Assembly: GCF_000315625.1 (NCBI RefSeq)
Contig: NW_005434526.1
Span: 1 to 59,413, forward strand
Direction: 5' to 3'
Length of the DNA stretch: 59,413 nucleotides
From: Guillardia theta CCMP2712
Lineage: Eukaryota > Cryptophyceae > Pyrenomonadales > Geminigeraceae
This document shows positions 11,401 to 22,836 of this stretch, one piece after another. The notes beneath the pieces were generated by a model. The model was not told the origin of the DNA. It ran no database searches and saw only the letters and a program-made list of their open reading frames with translations. The position numbers and the translations under genes were made by a program. Each line of letters starts with the position of its first letter. Position 1 is the first letter of the stretch.

Positions 11401-12462
11401 CTTGGAGGTTGTCAAGTACCTCAAGAAGATTTGCGGCAAGGAAATTCTCCTCAAGAAGGAAGGGGACGGTAGGAGCTGCGTGCAGATTGCGAGTGGTGAA
11501 GGCTACCTCGACGTCGTCCAGTACGTCGTTGGCATTTGCGGGAAGGACCTGCTGGTGCAACAAGACTCTCTCGGCTGGACGTGTGCGATCGAGGCGAGCA
11601 AGGGGGGATACTTAGACGTCCTTGAGTACATCAGAGATCAGTGTGGCAGTGACGTGCTGAGTGTGCCGGAGAAGGAAGGCTGGACCTGCGCGCATGCTGC
11701 TGCAAGTGAAGGACGTCGGCAGGTGGTCGAGTTCCTCAGGAAAGAGCTCGGGCGCCCTTGCCTGCAGCAGATAGATCAGGAAGGAGAGACGTGCGCGCAT
11801 GCTGCGAGCGCCGGAGGCCACATGGAAGTTCTGGAGTACATCACAGCAGAGCTGGGCAAGGAGGTGCTGCAGGAGAAGAACAACGACGGAGAGACGTGTG
11901 CGCATGTGGCGAGCAAGAAAGGGCGAATTGAGGTTGTCAAGTACATCCAAGGAGAGTGCGGTAAGGATGCGCTGCTGGAAGAGAACAAGTCAGGACATAC
12001 TTGCGTGCTGAGTGCGAGCGAAGGAGGTCAGGTGGAGGTGTTGAAGTACCTGAGAGAGCAGTTCGGAACAGAGACTCTGCTGGCCAAGTGCAAGAATGGG
12101 GGGACATGCGCGCATGCTGCAAGCGCGGGAGGTCGAGTCAAGGTGCTCAAGTACATCACGGCAGAGCTGGGCAACGAGGTGCTGCTGGAGAAGAACAACG
12201 ACGGGGAAACATGCGCACATGTGGCGAGCAGGGAAGGGCGGGTGAGAGTCTTGAAGCTGATACAGAAGGCTTGCGGCAAGGACGTCTTGCTCCTTGTGGA
12301 CAACGACGGCAACAGCTGCGCACATGCTGCGAAGAATGCGAAGCGTCGGAAGATCCTTCAGTATCTTAAAGATCTTGGGGTGTGGATGAATGGCGAGGAA
12401 CAGAGCGAAAAGAGCAAAGCTGGAAGGGAGGACGAAGGAGAGAAGACAGTGGGTGATGACGT

Positions 12463-12552
<90 letters not shown>

Positions 12553-12679
12553 AGAGGAGGAGGAAGAGGAGGAGGAGGAGGAGGAGAGGGAGGAGGAGGA
12601 GAGGGAGGAGCAAGAGGAGGTAGACGGCCAAAACGACGGCAAGGTAGACGAGGAGGTACAAGAACAAGAAGAACAATAA
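8448..12679 (+). CDS. ADP-ribosyltransferase-ankyrin repeat protein with poly-Asp/Glu tail
   Basis: Two exons, 8448-9624 and 9861-12679, give 1331 residues. Removing the 236-nt GT-AG intron keeps the frame through a shared Gly codon. Order: coiled coil (about 35-100), Pro/Gln-rich linker, helical region, mono-ADP-ribosyltransferase fold (about 290-520), helical linker, about 15 ankyrin units (about 730-1240), acidic tail. The transferase shows the Arg-Ser-Glu signature of arginine-type enzymes: Arg441 in VLRGLKG, Ser470 in LLSTTTD, and the Glu-x-Glu of PEEKEILYPP (513 and 515). This enzyme class transfers ADP-ribose from NAD to protein side chains; ankyrin repeats usually bind partner proteins. 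Each ankyrin unit is about 35 residues with a conserved TCAHAAS-type start. The tail is a pure Asp run followed by Glu. No signal peptide is seen. The target and the fold's activity are unknown; all three signature residues are present. Confidence 0.85.
9625..9860 (+). other. Intron of the ADP-ribosyltransferase gene
   Basis: Starts ACAG|GTGAGA and ends TTGGCAG. It contains a short GGGT tandem tract and GA-rich sequence. In-frame translation through it would hit low-complexity sequence, whereas splicing restores the transferase domain. Confidence 0.8.
12462..12552 (+). repeat. (GAC)n microsatellite inside the coding sequence
   Basis: Uninterrupted GAC triplets encode about 30 consecutive Asp residues, followed by GAG-rich codons for Glu. 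Triplet periodicity keeps the frame when the length changes. Confidence 0.9.
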
Positions 12680-13236
12680 GGAATCAAGCTAGAAAAGTCT
12701 TATAGATGCATATTTACGATAACATTCCAATCGTGTTTTTAATCTTTCATGGTGGAATGAAAAAAAACTACCCTGGACCTCGTTCTTCATCCTCAAAACA
12801 AAACAAAAGCTGGGAGAGCTTCAGTGAACAACATAGCAAAGACATTACAACATCGACATGTTCATGTACAACCAAAGACGAGTTGATGTGAAAGATGCAG
12901 CATGCCAAGAACAAGCAATGAGCCATGCATGGGAAGGGATGGAGAACTCGAGCGGAACAGACATGGAAGACTAGGAGCGAAAGGGGTACGAATGGGCGGG
13001 TGAAGAGAATAAAATAAGGAATGGAAGGAGAATGGGAAAAGAGAGGGGGTGGGGCCACTAGGCGACCCTCCGCCGGTTGAGGCTCTGTTTAAGGGTGAAA
13101 GGGGAGGCCAACTTGCTTATCCAAAATTGAAGGGGCAGGAGCAGGAGCAGAAGCAGGAGCAGGAGCAGAAACAGGAGCAGGAGCAGAAACAGGAGCAGAA
13201 GCAGGAGCAGAAACAGGAGCAGGAGCAGGAGCAGAA

Positions 13237-13334
<98 letters not shown>

Positions 13335-14842
13335 GGAAGCATCAGGAGCTGAAACAGCAGGAGCAGCAGGAGCAGTGGCAGGGAAGGAGCAGGAGCAGGA
13401 GCAGGGGCAGCGACAAGTGCAGGAGGAAAGAAGTGCAGAAGGAAGGCGGGGGGGGGGAGGGTTGGGAGGTAAAAGAAAACTCGAAGAGAACGAGGAGAGC
13501 ACGCAAGCAAGAGCAAGCAAAGAGAAGGAAAGGGGGAGGCAAAGAGGCTTGGAGGGGACTTGGGAGGGCGGGGAGGGGAGGGCGAGGACTGGGGCGAGGA
13601 CTGGAGGGAGGGGAGGGGGGAGGTTTTGGGCTTGGAGCCTTCGGGTGTAAATAAGGTAAATATTCCCCATAGTGACTTACTACCATTAATTTTACTTATT
13701 TTATAAGGCTACCGCCGGTCACGGCCACACGATGTTGATCCACCCCTGTATACCTCTTGTAACCACCCCACCTACACGTCAGGCCTTGAACTACCTCGTT
13801 TGTATCCTGTAACCTTGTCCTACCCTACCCTCGGCCTCCCTTCGACCTACCCCTACCTCCCAAGATATAACAAAATTTCCCCCTAGTTTAGGCACTGCCT
13901 CTGACGCCCTCTGAAGCGATGGCTGCCGGGACTGTCCCCGACCCGCATGCTGCCGCCCCCTCCTCGAGCACACCTGCTCTTCCATCTAACTGTCTCCTGC
14001 CATCCTCCTTCAGCCCTTGTTGATTTTCTGCCTCACCTTTTACTTGTCATTCGTTCCCTTCTTCATTCTCGCCCTTGCCTTATCTCGAACTGTTCCCTTC
14101 CCCCACATAATCATTGGTATATCAAAACTTGACGAAAACGTGTCAATGTACAGATTTCTTTACTATTTCATCTCCTCACATTATGATTTCACTTTTGTGC
14201 TCTTCTCTTAGCCGATCACTCAGCGCGTCCTAGAACCACTTCTCCTGTTGTAAACCTAACTTTGTCTGCGCGGCCTAGCATAGCCTGACCTACTCATTGC
14301 TCTGTTGTCAGAAATTCTCTTCTCCACTATCTTATCTCTGATGTCGTCAACTTTTGCTTCACTCTCTTGCTCTTGATTCCTGAATTTAATCACATTTTGA
14401 ACATGCACTCCGCCACACGCATACGTTAGGGTCGCTCAGTCTTTCCCTTTCAAGCTTTTTCCTTTGTTGCTGCCACATGCTTGAACGTCCATATTCTTGG
14501 TAAAATCTAGCATCACCACCCGATTTGTAAACAGACGTGATCATGTAGAGCTACTTGATAGCTTTATATATCAGCGATGGAAAAATTACACTCTTCTCTT
14601 TCCTAACAGCCTTCTGTCACGCTGTTCTCAATATCCAAACCCGATCGTGCTCCACTCTAGCTCTTTCTCTTGATCTTCTTGTACTAGAACATGATTCACT
14701 TCACTTCATGCCTCCTGTGAGACAACTTTGTGTTCTTGTCATGCTTTTCTTGAACGGATGAGACATCCGTTAGTTGTCTCATGTAGCTGACCATCCTGAC
14801 AGGGGTTGAAAACTTTATCGCTGTCAACGTCAGTTGGCAATC
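12680..14842. other. Intergenic stretch with a large hexamer repeat
   Basis: Holds the CAGGAG tandem array (13129-13400) and purine-rich flanks. From 13650 the composition changes to CT/AC-rich sequence with words such as TACCCCTACC. I see no gene with support; the open frames through the array are by-products of the repeat. Confidence 0.45.
13129..13400 (+). repeat. CAGGAG/CAGAAG tandem repeat array
   Basis: About 270 bases of six-base units (CAGGAG with CAGAAG and CAGAAA variants). Because the unit is a multiple of three it stays open in several frames on both strands, producing Gln-Glu, Ala-Pro and Leu-rich pseudo-proteins. Confidence 0.9.
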
Positions 14843-15337
14843 ATGCAGCAAGGGTCTCGATCTCCTCCCAGCACAATCCTGGTGCATCCACGCAGACGCA
14901 GGGGGGCTCCTCCTACCGCAACCATCCTTCCACCCATTCGTCTCCGCAGAGAGCAGGTAGAAGACTTGCAGAAGCGATACCGACAGTCCGATGCTGCGAA
15001 CTACCTCGGAATTTCTTTGACGGCGATGAAGAATGCGTGTAAGAAGCTTCGACTTGGCCCTTGGCCATGCTCACGCACTGGGGACGGAGAGGAGGAAGAA
15101 ACTACAGCAGGACGCGACGAGGAGAGAGACGAAAGCGAAGGAACTTCAACGGAGGTGATAGAAGAGATTTTGTTTGAGGAGGAGCTGGAAGAGGGAAGTT
15201 CCGACAAGAAGGAAGACATGGAAGGGGAAAGTGGAGCAAGGCAAGAAAATCTCGATCTTTCGCAGTCGATAGGAGGTCGCGACGTGAGATGGAAATCAGA
15301 GCTCCTTGATGAAGCCCTTGAACACGTGATGTCATGA
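14843..15337 (+). CDS. Small RWP-RK-like protein, intronless (type II, copy 2)
   Basis: A 164-residue paralog of the protein at 3739. Basic patch HPRRRRG, then a domain at about 33-76 with RREQVEDLQKRYRQSDAAN, the YLGISLTAMKNACKKLRLG segment and a PWPCSR core. The acidic middle (TSTEVIEEILFEEELEEG) is conserved with the paralog. The protein ends with SELLDEALEHVMS, the shared C-terminal motif, here at the true C-terminus. I start at 14843 (MQQGSR) rather than the ATG nine bases upstream because it aligns with MEQQSR in the paralog. Unlike the type I pair, the two type II genes differ throughout, so this duplication is older. Confidence 0.72.
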   Translation: MQQGSRSPPSTILVHPRRRRGAPPTATILPPIRLRREQVEDLQKRYRQSDAANYLGISLTAMKNACKKLRLGPWPCSRTGDGEEEETTAGRDEERDESEGTSTEVIEEILFEEELEEGSSDKKEDMEGESGARQENLDLSQSIGGRDVRWKSELLDEALEHVMS

Positions 15338-16100
15338 CTTTGGCAGGAGCTTTTTTTTTTGTTTTTCTCGTCAATGGAGATGATTGAGAAAACAGGTTAA
15401 AGAGTTTCACGTTTCAGATTCTTTATGATTCCCAAGGGGATTTTCTCCTACTCCCATCTGCTGTTGACTACGTTACAAGACATCCTACAGGATTTTTCCT
15501 TCCTCTGGAACAAATCCTGCTGTTGCAAAAATATACATCTAAACTTTGTCTGTACTAAAATCTGTCTGAAATGTAGCGATTGGATTGCAAAATTTGTCTT
15601 TTATGCAGCATTTTTCAGGCCGCCACTATGTCAGTCCCTGAAGCTCAGTCTCATGTCGTTCTCCTCTGAAATTTCTCGCGACCCAACAAACAGGATCGGT
15701 GGTGTTGAAGAAAAGATACAAGAGAAGTTGATTGCAAGAAGATTGACGATGATCAGAAGCAGATACAACGCTCGCCATCACTCAGTCAACAAGTGCACCC
15801 GTTGACTCGATCGGCGAACGTCTGCAGAAGAAGGAAGACGAGAACGAGCGCCAGGAAGGCTCAAGATTAGAGTGGCAAAAGCCCACAATTAAGAGCTCCT
15901 GGACAGCCTCCTGATTTGTCACGTGGCTTGCCGAACATTACTGTTGTGAGCAAACGTGACACGCCAGCTGCATCGTGGAGCGCGAGAGAGATGGCAGGGC
16001 GGACAATGAAGGGGCTTTCGGACATACATTGCAATCTCTGCTAGCGGCAACTTAAAAGTTGACACCATGGAACAGTCGACACCAATCGGGTACATCACTC
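15338..16100. other. Intergenic stretch
   Basis: A T-run follows the stop of the upstream gene. The frame at 15425-15805 has a charged C-terminal half (EEKIQEKLIARRLTMIRSRY), but I see no start, domain or paralog to support it. It lies tail-to-tail with the Hip-like gene. Confidence 0.35.
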
Positions 16101-16201
16101 TTACATCCCCGGCATCTTGAAGCCTCCAGGCATTCCTGTCAACATCCGCCCGTCACTTCGAGTGCGGTTGAGCAAAAGAAACGACAACCTCCCATCCCCG
16201 G

Positions 16202-16258
<57 letters not shown>

Positions 16259-18314
16259 CCCCGGCATGCCACCCTTTCCTCCGCCCATCTTCGACTGCAG
16301 GAACGAGAGGTCACAGGGAGCGTCGAGGGCGCGAGCAAGTCAGACCTGAATCTTCATGATGAGGTTCATGATCTCCGGGTCGTTGGCGTACTTGGCCATG
16401 GCTGTTCAGCATCGCTCAGCAACTCATCGCCCTCAAGCTCAAGGAGGCTCAGAACCTGCCGGCCCTCCCGTTTGCATCTCCATCATGGCCTGCAACGACC
16501 CTGAGTGGCACCTCCCCTCACGAGCCTGCCTCAGTCCTACCTGCATCACTTTTGGGTTCTGCATCGCCATCATGATCTCCGGGTCATTGAAGATTTTCTC
16601 CATCCCGGGAGGGACGTTCATCCCGGCCCCCCCTGCCTGCTGCTGGAAGTCCATGAGACGTTCAGCTCTCTCCCGTGAGATCCTACCTCAGCCTGCTGAG
16701 CCCTTTCATTCTCCTCCTCCACCTCCTGCAAGTCGGGTTGGTGAAAACTTCAACGTTCTTGCTGGCACCATTTACCTTAGCTCTCTGCCTAATCATCTCT
16801 TCTCTGCGCCTCTCAAGTTCCTTCCTCTTCTCCTCTTCCTGCATGTGGCTGTAAGTGCATGAAGACTGGGGAGCTGAGACAAACCTCTTTCTTCAATTGC
16901 TTTTGCCTCTGCTTTGCTTCCTTGGCGTGAACCTAGAATTGCCCGTTTATCAGCACTCGCAGGCAACCTACAATTCACCTTGTCGGACTTGGGCTGAATC
17001 TGCTTGCGAAACTCGTCGGTGTCCTCGTCGAAGTCGATTGTTTGACCAGTTCCAAGGTCCTGAAAGGCAAAACCTTGAGGCATTAGAAACCGAGAATGGA
17101 TCATCGAACCTGTACAGCCTCCACCCACTTCCCGAGCATGGCGTAGGCCCTTCCTCTGGAAACCAGGGCTTGTTAAACTAGATCAGCAAGGAACTCCTCG
17201 CACCTTGTCTTGAAGGCTTTAGCAGAATCAGGGTTGATCTCGAGAGCCTTGTCTGTGGTTCAAGATCAACTTCTGACTAGCCAAAAACGCATGTAAGAAC
17301 GAACCCGTGTCACGCTTGGCTGCCACAGGCTTCTTCATCTTCAAAAAGCAGTTTCCTCTCGATGCGAACGCCATGGCCGTTGGCGAAAGTTTGATGATTT
17401 CAGTCCTGCAGGCAAGTGTGACCCTCCATCGAAAGGAGGTAGCGAAAATGTCTACCAGAGGTCTGCTGCTTTTGCATAGTCGCCATTGCCAGAAGCCTCC
17501 ATGGCCTGCGGCTTGAGCTCTGCGACCTGAAAGAACGATTATGAACGGAGGAGGCAAACACCTCGAAGACCTTGGCGTAGTCGTCGTCAGTAGGCTCTCG
17601 TGTAGGATCGCCCATATCTGGCATTACGCTGACGTCCCCTACAGAACTTGATTTACAACGGATGCAACGGCTGAGCACAGGGGACCATCTTCTTCACGAA
17701 CAATGTCCTCGTCGTCCTCCATGTCATCTTCTTCGTCCTCTTCTTCTTCTGTCATGTCGAATCAAACCAGCACCATTTCGATGTGAACCAAACAATGCAC
17801 TTGCTTGCAATCTCTTACCTTCAGCCTCTGCACGAGTACTCTGTTTGGATCTTTCGTTGCTTTCTGCACCAGACGTCTTGTCATCAGTTGGAATTCTGCC
17901 GCCATATTCCTTGATCAAATCACGGAGAAATCCAAGTTTTGCATCATTGATAAGTTCAGGGTTCTGTTCAGTTGAGGATCAGTCTGTCAGGAAAGCAATC
18001 ACTATCAAACTTCATCGTCAAACCTTTCGGATCTTCTCTACAACATTGGCTGCACCACTGACGTCTTCGTCGTTCAAAGTCGTGTCTTCATCATCCATCA
18101 CCTCCAACTCCACGCCCCCGCGGAGCCTCATGTTCAGGGATCGAGTTGGGCCCGCAAGGCTGCTGACATGTTTCCAACCGGGTGCTCCACGACCATTATT
18201 CCAGGCAGGTTCTGGCACATGACCAAGTTCTGACGCGTAGCAAGATGAGATGTTCTCGATGGAGAAGAGCAGGGAGAGCAGAGCGCTCAGTGCAAGCATT
18301 CTCGTCGCCGTCAT
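16101..18314 (-). CDS. ST13: Hip/ST13-type Hsp70-interacting co-chaperone with signal-peptide leader
   Basis: Seventeen exons join in frame to 464 residues: 18314-18024, 17963-17819, 17748-17698, 17638-17562, 17526-17456, 17405-17305, 17252-17204, 17155-17110, 17059-16979, 16932-16885, 16838-16776, 16725-16687, 16642-16541, 16489-16456, 16401-16346, 16294-16189, 16135-16101. Introns are 35-70 nt. Hip binds the ATPase domain of Hsp70 and slows ADP release. Visible parts: Hip N-terminal domain (VVEKIRK, then FLRDLIKEYGGRIP), acidic stretch, three TPR units (AMEASGNGDYAKAADLW; DKALEINPDSAKAFKTRG; MLGKWVEAVQ), charged helix, STI1/DP-type repeats (FNDPEIMMAMQNP; YANDPEIMNLI), a GGM repeat and a GGFKMPGM end. 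The first 65 residues are extra to the family: a hydrophobic signal-like core (MLALSALLSLLFSI), then a Ser/Arg/Asn-containing stretch ending RLRGG. This suggests delivery through the secretory route, perhaps to a plastid-associated compartment. The third intron's donor is the least certain. Confidence 0.88.
16200..16265 (-). repeat. GGC-ATG hexamer repeat coding for Gly-Gly-Met
   Basis: Six-base units read GGC ATG GGC on the minus strand and encode the Gly/Met-rich region typical of Hip proteins. The array lies inside the penultimate exon of the Hip-like gene. Confidence 0.85.
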
Positions 18315-19199
18315 TGATCTGCACCTACTTCAGCGATTGAGAGTCCCACAACACAAAACAGTCAACAATGAGGTGGTTGAAATCGTGGTCGGTTCACGAT
18401 GTCTCACAGGACTACATCTATCCGGTACCGACTTCTCCCCCTCAAGCACAAAAATTGACAGACGAACTTCTTTCGAGGTGTCAACACACACACACGCGTA
18501 GCAACTGGGGAGCATTGTTGAGGGATCAAGTGCACACAGGCTCTAATGCTTTGCACGCTACCCATGAGGGAATTCCATGTATCGAATGCATGTTTTGCTA
18601 CCACTGCTGCTCATTCAGCACACGCATCACTGTGCACATTCAATGTGAAGGAACACCAGCACACGCATTCCCAAACCTCTCCCTTGATCGTTCATTCCGC
18701 GTTCTTCCTGGTCGGCGATATATCCCTTCTTTCGTCTTATCATGATTTCCCCTCCTCTGATCTTATACTCTGATCTTCTCTACTCTGTTCTCATCTTCTT
18801 TCATCTTCTTCGCATCTCTTCTTCCCTTCATCTCTTCTCCCCCTCTCTCTTCCCTCCTTCCTTCTTCAGTATCCTGCATCCCTTCCGCGCCATGATGCGC
18901 CCTAAAGTATACGACTACCCACCCACTCTAGTCATTCCTCAAGACCCTACCCTCCATCAATATCGTAATGTGAAGGCTTTCGTTTCTCAGTACCCACATA
19001 GACATGAAATTTCTTATTGATAATAATAGTAAAAGAGAGACATGACTTATTGTATGCCTTTTTTCAAACAGCAAAGAACCCAGTACCCGTATATTTGTAT
19101 CACCCTACCCGTACACGAGACACATGCCCCTCTCGAGGAATTCTTGTAGAACACCATTGGTAAGCTTACTTTACTCAAAGTTAAGTTAAAATCATTACG

Positions 19200-19990
19200 A
19201 GTAGGCACTTGGGCTCGTTTGCTGTCACCCGACCTCATCCCCGCTCCACCGTAACGGGCGCCGCCGCAGTGCCTCAGTGCTGGCCGGGCGGCGGGCATCG
19301 GGCAGCGATGGGCCTGCCGCCCGGGCACCAGGGCCGGCCATCATCAGAGTCCGAATGCTGGCCTGACCGTACCATCACGCGCCGCCCGACCGTCCGACGG
19401 CCGTCGGCGCCCGGCTGGGCCCCGGGGGCCCACGGCTCAGTGACTGGCTCGGCGCCGGCGCCGGGGGGCCGCTGAGTGATCGGATCCGGTGACTCTGTGA
19501 CCCGACGCAGGCACCGTCACGGTGCCCCGGGCGCCAAGGCCCGCAGTGAGGAGTCCGGGCCCGGGACGACCGTCCGATCATGGCATGTCGACGGTCCGAT
19601 CGATGATCATCGGATCCGCCGGGCCCCGCGGCCCACTGCCGCGGCTCCCGCCGGCGGCGGCGGGCCCGGGGGCCGCGCCGCCCGGCCCGCACTGCCATGA
19701 CAAGTCAACCGTTGAAGAGAACACGGTCCGATCCTGGCATCAGTGGCAAGCGGCCCAAGTTACCGTGGAATGCGCGCCGCCGGGCCGGGCCGGCCGTACC
19801 GGCGCCCCGGCGGGGCAATGCGGCCAACTTCGGCTAACTTGAACTTTCAACTTGCAAGGCGGTGGCACTGAGTGCCGCCGGGATCTCTCGGTCGCCGGGA
19901 CCACGACGGTACGGTCACCGTGGCACCGTCACGGCGGCACAGGCTGAGTGGCCGCCTTCAACTTCCCGGCCTGAGAGTCACTGGCCATGT
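19200..19990. repeat. GC-rich island rich in CCGG and GTCA/TGAC words
   Basis: Dense GGGCCC, GCCGGC and CCGTCGG words interspersed with TGAC and GTCA. Frames are open on both strands only because stop codons are rare in such sequence. A similar island is at 51225-51950, and shorter GGGCCCGGGCCC clusters are at 28301-28340 and about 36680. Confidence 0.6.
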
Positions 19991-21320
19991 CAACTGCGTG
20001 TTATTCGCCCCTTTTCTGAAGTTGTCACGATCCTTCACTGGCATCGTGCGTATCAATTCCACACGAGGTGACCGTCTTCAAGGCTTGCTTGATTCAGCAT
20101 GCCATGATGCTCGAGTCAGATTCCGGTCAGAAGGCCTACAGACTCAATAATGAGTTACAACTTGTGCCCCGAAAGTGGAAAGCATAGCATCAGCATAATG
20201 AAACCAGCTTGGAACGGAAACAAGCATCCGAAGAATGGATCGAGAGATGCTGTGCAGCTGGCGATGAAAGCAGCAAACTTTTCAAGTTGAGGATGAACGA
20301 GTGAGTATAGCTATCCGGCGCTCAGTTCAGCATGCCAGGGCTGAGCTAAAGCCGACCAGGTGATCCTTGCTGGCAAGGACGTGAAGCTCATTACCTAGCA
20401 CGTGCAATAAGTGTGGGCGATATGATCTTGGGTCAGGTCTACCGCAGCTTACTTTGTATCGACTCATTCTATTATTCGAAGTTCTGATGAACGGCAGCAG
20501 TGGACCGAAGCAGCGTCAACAGCGCCTACGCAACTGGTTTGCATATCACGTTTACTCTCCTGCCGAGTCTACACATATTAACAAAGAGAAGAAGAACATA
20601 TAACGCATCTCATGTAGCCATCATATCTTACACACCACATGGAAGGAAGCGAGCATCAGTTTAGATGAAATGTCAGATGAAATGTCACGTCTCCGCATTT
20701 CTGGCCATAGTACCCCTCATCAATATATCGAGGCGTTCCCCTCCAGATCGAAGCCAATCATCCATCGAGTTGAAGGCAACGAGAATGGTCAGGGGGGTTC
20801 CAAGTGCCAAAGCTGACCAATCTCGTTTCCTTCAATCCGATAGGTTCTAGAACCCACCGAACCCCATATGACGGCCCGAGCAACACGCTCTGATACATTG
20901 ATAATGCTCCAATTGAATTATGCGATTGTCAGCCATTTTAGCATTATTCAGTCATCATTATTGTTGCATTGTCAAAGGACTAAGATGGGCCTTGGGGCTT
21001 GCCATGACCCGCACTCATGGGGACTTAACTACTAGGAACTCAGTCGGTGGACCCCTTGTCCTTCCTTTTGTACATCTACAGAAAGGTTTCCTTGAGAATA
21101 TGCCGTCTGTCCTGTTTGAATCCATCTGAGGACAAAAACTTGACGATCGGCACAGAGTGGAAGAGGGAGACTTCCGAATTTCTGCCAGTAGCCCCCCGTT
21201 GCGTCGGGTTTCATTTGTTATCGTCGGGGTTTTTCGTTTTTCTTCGACCCGTTTTGAAAACTCTTCTTTTCACACAACTCCTCGCATCTCACAGAAATCT
21301 TCGTTTGGATCGGGAGTTTT

Positions 21321-21602
21321 TTAAAAAACAGAGTAGTTAATTGAAGAGGTCAACCGGTATAAGCCTCTAAGAATACTATTTTCGGTTTGTAGCTCGAAAG
21401 TCTTCCATACACTAGCAAGTGTATTTCTTATGTAGAGCTCTAAGTAATTCACACCTAGCTTCTTTTCAATGCTCTCTGGAAATAGAAGGGTGCAGAGTCC
21501 TTTAGGTACTGCGTGCCAAGATCGAAGAGTGCATGGGCAGCAACACGACTTCTCAATATTCAAATTACCCAAAGTAAATTGAAAATATAGTCCAAAGTCC
21601 AA
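21321..21602 (-). CDS. Unassigned AT-rich open frame, 93 codons
   Basis: The frame has a protein-like mix of residues (for example KGLCTLLFPESIEKK and LYIRNTLASVWKTFEL) and lies in a stretch clearly more AT-rich than the surrounding genes. I do not recognise it. It may be a remnant of an inserted element or chance. No start context, domain or paralog supports it, so confidence is low. Confidence 0.15.
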   Translation of the reverse strand: MDFGLYFQFTLGNLNIEKSCCCPCTLRSWHAVPKGLCTLLFPESIEKKLGVNYLELYIRNTLASVWKTFELQTENSILRGLYRLTSSINYSVF

Positions 21603-22836
21603 ATCGCTTCCGGAGGGTGTTCCTATTTTAAAAGAGTATTTAAGCGTGGGGCGATGACTTTTAAAAAACTAATAGCTCCCCGCTCACATACTAATTTTAC
21701 GCCCGACCCCCGGAGCGGTCCGAAGGAACACACTTTTACATTCCCGCAGATACACCCGTTTCGAGAACCCCCTGGCGTACTCCTGACCACCCGTGTAGGC
21801 AAGAACCTCGTGTACCGATCGCTTTACCTCAGAAAGAGGCTATCTCGTGGTGGGTCACAATACTACCTTTTCGGCTATGTGGGGGGGTGGGGTCAGCAGG
21901 GCAAGGTGCTTTCTGTGTGGTCATGCAATTTTTCTTTGGACCCGTCCATTCCTCTACAAACGACCCCACTTTCGAGGAGCCACTGAAAACCCTAAGCCTA
22001 GAAGTATTTTTAAAGTCGTCACGGCTCAATGGTTATAAAGATGTTTTAAGGCGACCCCCGCCTCTCCGAGACTCCCCGGACTTTTGCGTTTGTACCAGAC
22101 AGACTGCATGCAGGTGTACCCTACCCTTCACGATAAGAAATTGAAATTACAAATTCTCTTTCATTGAAAATTTATCTTTGTTATTCAAAGTATAACCATC
22201 ATATTTATTTGATTTTGTACTATTTGACATAAATCGCAAATTGAGGTAGGTAGTACCCTCGACCTTGTCTTTTTTAGTTCCCACCCCTCCCACCCTACAT
22301 GTACCTCTCATTCGGTGTACCCTTCAACTCACCCCACCTACCCCAGATGTACCTCCTACCTACAAATGGAACACATTAGTACCAGAAATTTTCCTTGATA
22401 CCCCCCATTAAACCTGACCCCACATTACCCCTACCCCTCCATACCCAAGAGTGGGCAAGGAGTAAGAGGTGGCAGCATACGGTGTGGGACAAGAGCGCGG
22501 AGTCAGGAGCGGAGAGCACGTCGCAGAGAGACAGGTGTTGACTGTTGAGACTACTTTGAAGAGAGGTTGGAGTGGAAGAGAAGATCGGAAAGTTGTCCTT
22601 CCAAGAGATTTGATCAAGCTTCGGTCTATTGCGAAGAGTGTTTGGGCAGCAACGATCGGTTTCGATTTGGTGGTGGTCGACTTTGTAAGACGAGCGAGGG
22701 AGATTGGACTTCTGGTTCAAGCGCCAAGACCCAATACATTATCAACTGAAACACGCGGAAAGCTGCAAATTGAGTACCAACTGAGTCTTTTTTCACCGCG
22801 TGAAGGCAAATCCGATTTCGCTGGATTACTAATTGT

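Larger units (their letters stand above)
18315..22836. other. 4.5 kb gene-poor region
   Basis: Composition changes several times: CT-rich upstream of the Hip-like gene, a GC-rich island (19200-19990), mixed sequence to 21150, then AT-rich sequence to 22250 and a short block of TACCCC-type words (22250-22450). No gene with a recognisable domain is present. A frame at 22469-22840 ends where the RWP-RK gene begins and has no support. Confidence 0.4.

Noticed and set aside
10778-11563. Large minus-strand frames opposite the ankyrin repeats
   Set aside because: They repeat with the ankyrin period because the sense strand repeats; no independent features.
13049-13670. Long open frames rich in Gln-Glu (plus strand) or Ala-Pro/Leu (minus strand)
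   Set aside because: They are produced by the CAGGAG hexamer array, which stays open in several frames; no non-repeat coding sequence is attached.
19209-20150. Overlapping open frames on both strands in the GC island
   Set aside because: Stop codons are rare in such GC-rich DNA; the translations are Pro/Arg/Gly-rich without domains.
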